A stretch of 64,000 nt of DNA, from assembly GCA_030867875.1 (NCBI GenBank), contig JAOWCC010001634.1, positions 37,095,867-37,159,866 of the forward strand, in the 5' to 3' direction. Below the pieces are notes generated by a model that saw only the letters and a program-made list of their open reading frames with translations, ran no database searches and was not told where the DNA came from. The position numbers and the translations under genes were made by a program. The stretch comes from Actinernus sp. WN-2022. Lineage: Eukaryota; Cnidaria; Anthozoa; Actiniaria; Actinernidae. Position 1 is the first letter of the stretch; each line of letters opens with the position of its first letter. Positions 12,501 through 21,022 of the stretch are shown here, piece after piece.

Positions 12501-15368
12501 GTACATGTACCGGGTATATATTTTGTATACATTACCTGTGTTTGTTTTGTCGAAGTTGTGCATACTAAAAGTATATTTTTACTATACTAAATGTATACTA
12601 AATAGAGAGGGTGCATAAATGGATTTTGTATACTAAAAGTATAGTACGTGCAGTATACTTTTTGTATACATATGCTTTTGTTTGTTTTCGCAAAATTGTG
12701 CGTACTAAAAGCATACTTTTACTATACTAAATGTATACTAAACAAGGCAGGTCACATACATGAAATGTATACTAAAAGTATACTACATGCAGTATACTTT
12801 TTGTACAAAAAGCCATATACAAAAAGTATACATTTTTTTGGTAAGGGGCATTTGCATATATATGAGGTTTTCACGCCTGACAAATTTGCCCTCATGGTCA
12901 GTTGCACGGAATCTGCCAGCGGTTAGTCCGCTTTGCGCATGTGTGCTCGAGGTCGTCATGTGACGAGTTTGCCCTCAAGGTTAGTTCTTGCATTGCTTGC
13001 TTCTGTTAGCTGGTGGGATTGCCCCACCCACCCACCACTAATGTGGGAGTTTTTAAGACATACAAGGTAAGTAGTTCTTCCACTGAGAAATCAGTGTGAC
13101 TGGTGCTGGGGGTTGACCCGTGGCTAGATTGCCATGGTTACCTCCTTAGTTGCTTGTTGCTTGCCTTGTTGCTTGCCTCACCTTAGCATTGCAAAAACTG
13201 GTACCTACCCTCCATACCTTTTATGAACGAGTTAACCCAGCTACCGGCTTTTATCTATACATCCCTGCCTACTGTGTCAAAAGCTTTTCTTAAATCTAAA
13301 AACACAACTCCATTTAATTGCCCTTTATCAATGTTTATATACCACGCATTAGTTAGGTCAAGAAGTGCAGTTGCAGTTGAGTGCATGGCTCTAAATCCAG
13401 ATTGGTGTTTATTTAGAAGATTACTTTCTTGTAAATATTTATAAAACTGTCCACAGACTAGTTTTTCAAATATTCTGGAAATGGTTGAGAAAACATTATG
13501 GTTTTTAAACAGGAAGTTCCAGTATAAAAGGGTACGCCCCTCCTATTTTCACACAATTACATAGCAGAGTAGAACGTAGGAAGTGAGTGAATCAGCCTCT
13601 CCTGTTAAAGTGCCTATAACCCTTTTGCAATTTTGATAGCTTATGAACCACCGAAAAGTTTTGAGTACAATGTACTTCTGTTAAGAAAGTTTTGGTTTAC
13701 AGTGAATACTTTATGTTCTACGCTTGTTTGAAATCGTGTAAATATGATCTTTTGTGACCTTTCCTGACCCATGACCGCGTAAGCAAAAGCCTGGGTCGAA
13801 ACCTGTATGTACGTCACCTCATTAATGCATTATTCTCCATGGCGCCTTTCTATCACAACAACATCGATGCATAGAAAATAAACACAGTTTGCGAGTTGTT
13901 AGTAAAGAAAAAAGTCATTTTAGTCAACATATGTTAAGTATTTATTGAAATGATTGCAAAGCCGAATTAATTATATGACATCAAGATGACGTAAATACAG
14001 ATATCTACCCAGGCTTTTGCTTACGCGGTCATGGATCAGGAAAGGTCACATTTACACGATTTCAAACAAGCGTAGATCATAAAGTATTCACTCAAAACCA
14101 AAACATTCTTCACAGAAGTGCTCAAAACTCTTCGGAGGTTCGTAAGCAATAAAAATTGCAAAAGGGTTATATGCACTTTAAAATGCGAAATATTGAGAGT
14201 TTACAATCAAACAAGTCATCAAAACGTGCATATAAACATAGGAAAGACAGTTATTTATTAAAAGCTTTAGGCTGTATTTTAGGACTGATTATGAACTCTG
14301 TAGCCCTTACAATGTACTTTAACATTTAACATTAAAGTTTGATTTGAATTTAGTGTGACAAGTGACAAATGAAGGTGTCAGGGCAACCTTTTTTACTGGA
14401 ACTTCCTGTTTAAACCTCCTTTATTTATGCATACCTATATTAGGGGTCAATTTGGAATTGGAGTTCGGGGAGGGGGTTTCTCCCTTATATGGGCTATACG
14501 GGTATGTACATGTGCCGCAGGATAGGGTATCGTTTTTGAGCTGCCAAGGTCTGAGATAGGGTACTTCGTTTTTATGGATTTGGTCTGGGAAAGGGTATGG
14601 ATTTTGATGTACTTGTCATTGACGACGCCATGCTTATATAGTGCTCTATCGACCACACTACAGCTTAAAATACCATATTAAAACAAAATGGCTTTCATAG
14701 TGTAATTTAAAAATAGGGTACAGGGATAGGGTATAGATTATTTGCTTCAGCCTTTGTTCAGGTCTGAGATAGGGTATAGATGTTTTTGCTTCAAGTCTGG
14801 GACAGGGTATGGCCATGGTAAACTACATTTTTAGGTCTGGGATAGGGTCAGGGTTTCGGGGTCTCCGCGGCACACCCCTACCCAAAACTCTCCCCCCACC
14901 TCCGGGATCGGAGTCTCAAGTACAGTAAAACATGAAAGTCAAAAACCAGGTCAAGGAACAAGGATATACTCACAGTGCCCCATACGGGCTCGCAGTAGCC
15001 AGTGTCGCTGTGTTGGATGTGGAGTCAAACGCCAGTGAATACTGATACGACGTCTCGACGCCCAACGTCTCATTATCACTTGCAACGTTAACCACAAGTA
15101 AATCCAGTTCACTAATTTGTGATGCATTAAACCTCGATACTTTTGCAGAGAAAAGCTGAGTTGTAATGAGTTTGAGGTATCGAGTTATCCCATGCTCAAG
15201 TACGATTGACTTCGAAGCCGTTTTAATCGTGAACGCTTGAGAGACAGGCAGAGGCCCACCGGAGGCCTTGATTTCTTTTGGAAGAGGCCATAATGTATCT
15301 CCAGATTGGCAAAAAGCAGAACAGAAGCAAAGATGGAAAAAGAGCAACACTACAAACCAACCCGCCAT
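6508..15368 (-). CDS. Beta-hexosaminidase (HEXA/HEXB-like), first two coding exons; gene continues past the left edge
   Basis: Lysosomal glycoside hydrolase family 20 enzyme that removes terminal N-acetylhexosamine from glycoconjugates. Exon 1 (15368-14974) starts at an ATG and encodes a signal peptide (MAGWFVVLLFFHLCFC), then the WPLPKEI motif and the family-20 N-terminal domain, ending SPYGAL at a GTGAGT donor. Exon 2 (6621-6508) follows a CCTGTAG acceptor, joins in phase and encodes YGMETFSQLIEEG and FAHRGLMLDTG, then a GTAAGC donor. The arginine of HRG is the conserved substrate-binding residue (Arg178 in human HEXA). Intron 1 is 8.35 kb and packed with transposons. The catalytic-domain exons are not found to the left and probably lie outside the window. 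Sequence alone does not decide between HEXA and HEXB; invertebrate genes often predate that split. The two exons fit both by splice phase and by protein homology. Confidence 0.9.
6630..7165. other. Intron 1 of the hexosaminidase gene, nothing recognised
   Basis: AT-rich intronic sequence with a CATACATGTA run near 6690. No paired repeat or exon is supported here. Confidence 0.4.
7175..8026. mobile_element. MULE-like MITE with 9-bp target duplication
   Basis: Perfect direct repeats GGTCCTTGC at 7166-7174 and 8027-8035 flank an 852-bp element whose tips are TAGCCTGCG inverted. The inverted arms extend about 165-190 bp with scattered mismatches (to about 7342 and from about 7845). A 9-bp duplication with long terminal inverted repeats is characteristic of the Mutator/MULE superfamily. 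No transposase is encoded. The same tip occurs in the element at 16386-16776 and in the palindrome at 15950-15971. Confidence 0.85.
8074..9677 (+). pseudogene. Decayed LINE (CR1/L2-like) reverse transcriptase with (GATT)n tail
   Basis: A 5'-truncated non-LTR retrotransposon. Reading starts in the RT fingers (IPSEWKKARVSPLHKNG), continues through NYRPISILPVVSKIFERILY and LDLKKAFDMVDHG, reaches GIP where an in-frame TAG at 8557-8559 interrupts, then the palm with FADD (8642-8653), the catalytic aspartate pair. A frameshift near 8920 moves the thumb and C-terminal part (FDYCCEVWDTL, LQNRAARIIL, KLWNELPP) into another frame, which ends at 9487. An AATAAA and GATTGATTGATT tail close it at about 9677. 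No endonuclease domain is present. The stop and the frameshift make this copy dead. Confidence 0.9.
9680..10060. repeat. Short inverted/direct repeats around GTCCTCACTA
   Basis: GTCCTCACTA occurs at about 9849, 9898 and 10012, interleaved with inverted CTTATGCTTGTGC / GTAAGCACAAGCATA words. It looks like a small foldback repeat or a decayed element end. There is no coding signal. Confidence 0.4.
10073..10976. repeat. Cluster of GTTGCGGAGAAGAC motifs
   Basis: The 14-mer GTTGCGGAGAAGAC, or its core lacking the first G, appears on the plus strand at 10073, 10199, 10396, 10411 and 10963. Near-identical copies lie on the minus strand at 10770-10783 and 10790-10803. Spacing is irregular, so this is not a tandem satellite. 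I cannot tie it to a known element; an internally repetitive transposon end or a dispersed binding motif are both possible. Confidence 0.5.
11364..11678. mobile_element. Short MITE with 9-bp (or 7-bp) target duplication
   Basis: AGGAGCCCATTACCAGGAG at 11364 is matched by an inverted copy (CTCCTGGTAATGGGCTCCT) ending at 11678, and both sides carry GGTTATAGC (11355-11363 and 11679-11687). If the element is taken to start at CAGGAGCCC, the duplication shrinks to seven bases. A hAT-like origin is possible but not shown. The 315-bp element is non-coding. Confidence 0.7.
11690..12510. other. Hexosaminidase intron 1, no feature recognised
   Basis: Apart from a short direct duplication of GCACTGGAGGTTAGTTCTGG at about 11897 and 11919, I see no exon, RNA gene or element ends in this intronic stretch. 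Confidence 0.4.
12521..12810. repeat. Two tandem ~139-bp units rich in TATACTAAAAGTATA
   Basis: Unit 1 begins at 12521 and unit 2 at 12660, both opening with TTTTGTATACAT followed by TTTGTTTG and a GTGCGTACTAAAAG-type stretch. Each unit contains several copies of TATACTAAA and its reverse complement, so the region can fold strongly. It is intronic. Confidence 0.65.
13268..13503 (-). pseudogene. LINE reverse transcriptase fragment
   Basis: Reading the minus strand from 13503 gives STISRIFEKLVCGQFYKYL, SGFRAMHSTATALLD and VVFLDLRKAFDTV, the finger/palm motifs of CR1/L2-type reverse transcriptases, then homology stops. The upstream side is cut exactly at the TTAA that borders the element at 13509-14409. 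Only about 235 bp survives. Confidence 0.8.
13509..14409. mobile_element. TTAA-flanked element (ACAGGAAGTTCC tips), host of a nested MITE
   Basis: TTAA at 13505-13508 and 14410-14413 borders ACAGGAAGTTCCAGTA and its reverse complement. The 901-bp total includes the separate element at 13609-14177. It interrupted, or sits beside, the LINE fragment at 13268-13503. Non-autonomous, piggyBac-type insertion by its TTAA. Confidence 0.75.
13609..14177. mobile_element. TTAA MITE (AGTGC tips), copy A
   Basis: TTAA at 13605-13608 and 14178-14181. Arms of about 180 bp are inverted copies, running AGTGCCTATAACCCTTTTGC, through TTCTACGCTTGTTTGAAATCG, to ACCGCGTAAGCAAAAGCC. It closely resembles 33022-33552, giving two members of one family in the window, and has similar tips to 50203-50757. 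It is nested inside the ACAGGAAGTTCC element, so it inserted later. Confidence 0.85.
14500..14900. repeat. Irregular GGTCTGRGATAGGGTA repeats
   Basis: At least six variants of GGTCTGGGATAGGGTA (about 14539, 14581, 14713, 14762, 14795, 14833) are spaced irregularly. The region is bordered by G-rich GGGGAGGGGGTTTC and C-rich CTCCCCCCACCTCC ends that are roughly complementary, suggesting a decayed inverted-repeat element with an internally repeated core, just inside hexosaminidase intron 1. Confidence 0.5.
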
Positions 15369-15499
15369 TTCTCTCTGTCACGCGCTTGTCATCGGTATCA
15401 CTTTCCCAGTCTTTCCTTCGCATAAAACCACAGGTATCCCAAGCTAAAAAATAAACCTATGGAATATATTTCGGCTGGCCAACCAGCCCACATACATAT
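15369..15499 (-). promoter_or_regulatory. Likely 5' UTR / proximal promoter of the hexosaminidase gene
   Basis: This is the short stretch between the hexosaminidase ATG and the first transposon end at 15500. No TATA box is evident. The assignment rests on position only. Confidence 0.3.
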
Positions 15500-15940
15500 C
15501 ACAGGCAACCCAAGTATTTGCACTGTGTGCCGTATCAGATATCGTTTCCTAGAACAAATTGAAAACAATAAAATATTGAACTTTGAATTATCAAGTGTTA
15601 TTTAAATCTTAGCGCTCTGGGACCTGTTTTAGTACGTTTTCTAGCTCGCTCTTTTTCTTGTTTACTCCGCAAGAAGCCCAAGCTCTGTTTATGTAAATTT
15701 AATTATAAGGGTTTTAAATCTAGCTTTTCGATAAATATACTGTAATAAAATGAATAAATAACTTACCTGGTGTCTATAAGCTGTGTCTTGGCTGTGTCTG
15801 TACGTAGTTTCAGCGAATTTGATTTTAAATCCCTTACCCAGCTACATATTATAAAAGAAGAATTTAAAATAGACCAGTTCCCGGCGGCAAATTCCGACAT
15901 TTTGAAAGGGGTGCACCCTACCGAACCTATTTTTTAATAC

Positions 15941-15980
15941 GGCAAACGTTAGCCTGCGTGCACGCAGGCTAGGCAAACGT
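15941..15980. mobile_element. Minimal MULE relic: 22-bp palindrome between perfect 9-bp direct repeats
   Basis: GGCAAACGT (15941-15949) and GGCAAACGT (15972-15980) flank exactly 22 bp, TAGCCTGCGTG followed by its perfect reverse complement (15950-15971). The tip TAGCCTGCG is that of the 7175-8026 element and similar to the 16386-16776 element, and the duplication length (9 bp) is the same. It is what remains when everything but the outer 11 bases of each terminal repeat is lost. Confidence 0.85.
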
Positions 15981-16385
15981 CGACCTTAAGTCGCGCCGAT
16001 CCTAGACCTTAATCTTTTACCTTGGTATCTTGTTTGTATCTGAAGAATATTTCAGAAATTCGATTTTACGGATTTTATTTGGCATCGGATTCCCATCGAT
16101 TCCCATACAAACACTGTATTTCGCGCCATGTTTGCACCCCTTTCAAAATGTCGGAATTTACCGCGAACTGGTCTATTTAACAATTAGACCCGCAGCCCGA
16201 ATGGGCTATTTAACTCGTAGCCCATGAGGGCGAGAGGTCTAATTGTTTTAGTATAAACTAACTAGTCGGGCAGTAGAAAATCAGATACAAAGAAACAAAT
16301 TGAAGTTGAAACATTTTTATTATTTCATGAAAATGCGTGCGGTTTTTCTCTACCATGGGCTATCACAAATAGACCTATAGTAGGG

Positions 16386-16776
16386 TAGCCTGCTATGCAG
16401 ACGTATTTTTTCACTCTCATAAATTTGAAGAAAAAAGTAACGTCTGCTTACCCGAGCGCTTAATTAGTTTCCAATATGCACACTTCGTTGTGTGATGGAC
16501 CAATCAGATTTTACCTTCCATATCCTGGAAAGTGACGTAATGTTGCATTTAAAAGGATTCAGACAATACATTTGCCATTGACCAATCATAGGAGAGTGTT
16601 CACTGGCGCGCCAATTCACTAAAATTCTAACAATGGCTTTGATTGGGCAGAAAAGTAAAACAAACGTGCTGACGTCATGCTTGCATATTGGAAACTAATT
16701 AAGCGCTCGGGTAAGCAGACGTTACTTTTTTCTTCGAATTTATGAGAGTGAAAAAAGACGTCTGCATAGCAGGCTA
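16386..16776. mobile_element. MULE-like MITE with 9-bp target duplication, 391 bp
   Basis: ATAGTAGGG at 16377-16385 and 16777-16785 flanks tips TAGCCTGCTATGCAGACG in inverted orientation. The arms of about 115 bp include AAGCGCTCGGGTAAGCAGAC and are nearly identical. The arms agree better with each other than in the 7175 element, so this insertion looks younger. Confidence 0.88.
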
Positions 16777-18635
16777 ATAGTAGGGTCACACCGCGGCAAA
16801 ACGTCACGCGCATGCGTATTTGCTTTTCTTGTCCGCGCGCGGCCGCCCCCAGTTTCCCGCGAAAACTGAAATGAAACAACAGGCACATTCCGTGATTTTA
16901 ACGTTTCTGCTTAAAAGTATTCATTTGTGAACTGTTTTGTCAAAAACTACTTAAAAGCTAAGCCTAAGACTTTAACAGGTTGAAGTTTTCTTAATTTGTA
17001 ATTCATTGTGAGTTTACTAAGTTATAAAATTATTTACTAAAAAAGTTGAAACCCTCGGTAATTTGTATTTGATAGCAGAGCCTTCGTTCTTTATTTGGCC
17101 AGCGGGGCATACCGTTTTGCCGCGGTGTGTAGTAGGGTAGCCAATCAGAATGTAGGATTTGTAATATTTGGTTTATACTAATCTTTTTTAGTATGTAGCT
17201 TGGTAAGGGATTTAAAATTCGCTGAAACTACGTGCAGACACAGCCAAGACACAGCTCATAGACACCACACCAGGTAAGTTTTATTCATTTTATTACAGGA
17301 TATTTATCGCAAAGCTACCTAGATACAAACCCGTTATAAAATGAAATTTACATAAAGAAAGCTTGGGCTTCCTGTGTTTATTCTGTACTATTAAAAAATA
17401 CGCTTACCTCTATGCCTCGATTTCCCCCAGAAAAGATGCTCCAATTGACCCCAAATTGCCGGTGGTTATCAATCTCTAAGCGGGAAATTGTTATTTCGAA
17501 GTCTCATGTTTGGCTAAGCCTTTCGCCAAAATGGATCAATTCCAAGATTTTTGCAAAGTCCGCAATCTTTGGGCCAGCGCCAAGATACGAATGCCATGCC
17601 ACCTACCAGAAAGGAGTTTTGACATCCGAGGAAGTCATAGAGTACAGGTCGCAGGTCAGAGGCCAGGTCGCATATTAAATTGGAAAAAGCAGCTGGCGTA
17701 TTTTAAACCTCGATAATTAAGCCCTTCCAGAATGCATTTTAACTTTTTTTTAGAACTCTGTCAAGATAAATAAAATTAGTTATACCTTTTGCTCATCTTT
17801 TTTTTATTAGTTTGTTGCTCGATCATCTGTTTCCATCTCCGCGTTAAAACAGTGAAATGTTGACAGTTTTTTTTCTCCGGGCAGTTTGAAATGTTTACCT
17901 TTCTTTCGCGGCAACTGGGAAAACTTCCTCGGGGACAAGGGCATGAGTTTATTTCGCGGCATGTCAAAACTCCCTTCTGGTGGGTACAGGTATATTGCTA
18001 GTCATGAAGTTGCTAGTTGCGAGTTGTATTTTTAAATGTAGGGTTAGGATTTGGATTAGCGGTGATGATAAAAGCCACCCGTTGTTGACGGTTAGGGTAT
18101 TTTTAAATGTAGGGTTAGGATTTTGGATTCGCAACTAGCAACTCGCACCTGCAACTCGTAACTAGCAACTTCATGACCAGCATATTTCCCACACTCCCTT
18201 CTGGTAGGACCTGGTAGGGGGCATGTCATAAGTTGATGTTGGTTTTTTGCGGTACCCTCCCCTAATCACTAACCAAAACAAGATCTGAGCAAAAGTTTAT
18301 TTATCTCAGAGGATCGTGTTGCATCACGGGGAGGGGAGTCTTGCTGACGACGAGGTTGACCGTCCCAGCATAGACTAGGGCCACGGCAAAAATCTTGATT
18401 TCTCCATTTTGATGAAATTAGGCTTTGCCAAAAGACTTCGAAATAACGATTTCCCGCTTGATACTTAAAGCCACTTGGTAACACAAGACAAGTTCTTCAA
18501 AGTTCAATATTTTATTGTTTAATTTTTTTTCTAGGAACGGCAAAGCTGTAGTCACACAGTGCAGATACAGTCAGCTTGGGCTGCCTGTGATTTTATCTCA
18601 AAGTTTTGAATCTAATAAAGTATACAAAATATAAT

Positions 18636-18875
18636 GGATCTCCAAACTTCACTCACTTGTTCTTTGTCTTGTTCTTTAATATCTCTGAAGAAAATTTTAA
18701 GCAATTTCACCTGTGTGACTCCCAAGAGGAGTTTATTATTTTTAATTACCACCAGTTCAAACGGAAGGTAATTAAAACTGCTCTAACTCTCGTAATTTCG
18801 GGCGAAATGGCTTCAGATTTTCTTCAGAGATAAAGAAGAACACAAAAACACAAGTGAGTGAAGTTTGGACTGATC
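18636..18875. mobile_element. 240-bp foldback MITE
   Basis: TCCAAACTTCACTCACTTGT at 18641-18660 returns inverted at 18850-18869. The inner TATCTCTGAAGAAAATTTTA pairs approximately with CAGATTTTCTTCAGAGATAA. It is non-coding, with no clear target duplication. Confidence 0.7.
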
Positions 18876-18879
18876 GATT

Positions 18880-19360
18880 ATATTTTATTCCTGATATTGC
18901 GAAAAATCCTATACACGAGTAACGGGTATCGTGATCTGGCACCGTTTACGGGGGGAGGGAGTTGCATACAACATTATCAGCGTGGACTGGTTATGTGTAA
19001 ATGAAACGAAATACCATATGGACTTCTGCAAATACCAAGAGACCATACGGTTCTTTGCACCTTTTCTTTTGTATTCATCAATCTCTGTGTCTTTCTATTG
19101 TCCGATACATTTTAAAGCGATCGATTGCGAATAGGAGAATTTTAATAAGGTCCCAATATTGTATCATTAAATTAATCGCTTGCTTATCTAGATCTACTTT
19201 AGGAATATGGAAATCGATTGTCCATTCACATTGTGGTCAAGTGCACGTGAGGTCAATAGATACGACGCCGGAAAGGGTATAACAATCATGCATGAACATC
19301 GAAATATGTATTTAAGCTTTCTTACCGTGCGCCGCCATGAAACTACAGTGTTCGACATAA
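18880..19360. other. Intergenic, no feature recognised
   Basis: Only short ORFs without recognisable domains occur, and no paired repeat ends were found. Confidence 0.4.
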
Positions 19361-19362
19361 TA

Positions 19363-19749
19363 GGGACCTTAAGCAACGACGACGACGACGACGTCTAGGA
19401 CGACGGCATAAAACAATAGTCTTAATTACAAAATACAATAACTACACGTGAAAATACACGCAGCCACCTACATTTTGACCGATCTCTTAAAAAACAGAAC
19501 GCGGTGAAAACAACAAAGTCTACGTGCAAAGGAGAACGCGAACGTAAGAAAATAAATCACACCGTTTATCGTTCCGCCTGAACGGAACTCTGTCCCGATC
19601 ACATTTTTCGAAAATACGGTTATAAAAGTCACCGAAAGGCAACTAAAGGAAATAGTATACTCCAAATTTCGGTAGAAAACACTTTTCTACGTTCCGTTGT
19701 CACAGCCGTCGGCGTCACAGCCGTCGTCGTCCTGGTTGCTTAAGATCCC
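19363..19749. mobile_element. GGGACC-tip MITE, TA-flanked, copy 1
   Basis: TA at 19361-19362 and 19750-19751 borders GGGACCTTAAGCAACGACGA and its approximate reverse complement. A GAC trinucleotide run follows the left tip (about 19377-19392), with GTCGTCGTC near the right tip. It shares ends and an internal ACGTGAAAATACACGCAG-type stretch with 57377-57733. Confidence 0.7.
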
Positions 19750-19759
19750 TAATGATCAG

Positions 19760-20530
19760 TTTGGGACATTGGTCGCTTTTAGAGACTGTCCTTTAATTTT
19801 AACCCCTCCCCTTGACATTGTTATATGAACACGTTCAATTTGGAAATTTATTCACAGGTTTGGGAAGCTGCGCGCAGCTGTGTTAACTTTGCGTCCAGTA
19901 TCATTTGTATTTTCATATAATAGTAATTTGTGTCGACTGCCCCAACATTTTTGTCCATGATTGTATATATACGTAGCTCCTTATTCAGAGCCGTCATTTA
20001 GCCGTAACGACCCACCCAACGGGTGCTTACCGCAGCCACACATTGAGCACGGAACCCCGTTTCGGAAATTGCCTCCGTACAATTCCCTATTTAGAATAAC
20101 TCATGCACGTACCAGTATTTATTTTATGGGGTTTAATATGTATCTTTCAATTGCTTGATTGTTTGTTCACAACACTGTTCTCTCGCTCACTCACACTAAA
20201 TATATCTCTTGGCTTAGATTAGAGTCCTGTTCATATATCACTAAATACAGCTCGATGTGTGATTGGCTCGTACATTGCCACACCTCCAAATGCTACACCT
20301 CGATCACTCCACGATTTGCTTGTTATTACATGTTATCATAATGGCTAATTCTCCGACACACTCCCCCATATATCTCAGAGAGAGGTATATGTGCACTGAG
20401 ATTGGCGATTGGCTCGTCAATAAATTATATCATCGCAAAAATCTATAGAAAATTAACAAAACGTATAGATGTTGTACATGAAAATATATTAAGTGATCTT
20501 TAAACTTCTGGATGCATAGCTCAATAAAAG
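19760..20530. other. Intergenic, no feature recognised
   Basis: No exon, RNA gene or paired element ends are supported between the GGGACC MITE and the BEL/Pao remnant. Confidence 0.4.
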
Positions 20531-20535
20531 TTCAA

Positions 20536-21010
20536 CTATTCACGCTGGTCTTCTACGAATTGATTATACTCCTCAGTTTCCGCTACGTCTTGAAGGCGCA
20601 GTCTCGCTGCTGCGGCTGCATTGCGTCGTGGTCGGAATGGCGTAGCCTCTGGGTTCAGCACCACTTCTTCTGCTTGAACTTGTCTGTCACACGACAGCTC
20701 CAAGGGGTAGAGGTGTTGAATTGGCCGTTCCATGTGCGACTTGCCTGCGCGTAGTCTCGCCCCACGAACAACACTGTCATTTCCTGTGATCAGTTGTTCT
20801 ACTATACCTCAGGGCCATTTCCCTCGGTTCTTCTCGTCTGTTTAGATGATGACCACGTCACCAATGGCTAGTGAAGCTCCTGCGGTAGCTCCACCCAACG
20901 CACGGTGCCTCTCGCGCAGGCCACGCAAATACTCTCGAGTCCAACGCCCCCACATGGCTTCCTTGCACTTGCGCAAGTGTTTCGCCCGTTTACGTAAGTC
21001 GATGGCCCCT
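20536..21010 (-). pseudogene. BEL/Pao retrotransposon pol, integrase C-terminal end
   Basis: Minus-strand reading gives RKCKEAMWGRWTREYLRGLR, then ASLAIGDVVII followed by an in-frame stop, then VVRGARLRAGKSHMERPIQH and LYPLEL ending near 20536. This is the conserved tail of BEL/Pao polyproteins (the post-integrase DUF and RPIQHLYPLE motif). At least one stop in the GDVVI region disables it. The fragment is separated from the integrase core at 23140-24445 by a 2.1 kb insertion. It is an LTR retrotransposon remnant; no LTRs were recognised. Confidence 0.85.
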
Positions 21011-21022
21011 CAAGCATGTTAA

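Larger units (their letters stand above)
15500..18589. mobile_element. 3.1 kb inverted-repeat composite, CACAGGC tips
   Basis: The left end CACAGGCAACCCAAG (15500) and right end CTTGGGCTGCCTGTG (to 18589) are inverted copies. The match continues about 100 bp through TTCCTAGAA and ACAATAAAATATTGAACTTTG. Within it are further inverted pairs: 15660-15850 with 17210-17380, 15870-15925 with 16125-16190, 17455-17570 with 18370-18475, and 17998-18025 with 18147-18177. It is a stack of nested elements. The tips match the elements at 31915-32202 and 55631-55989, but no matching target duplication is left here. No transposase is visible. Confidence 0.65.

Noticed and set aside
15950..15971. Palindrome as a regulatory operator or bacterial-type terminator
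   Set aside because: The exact 9-bp flanking duplication and the shared tip with two larger elements explain it better as a transposon relic.
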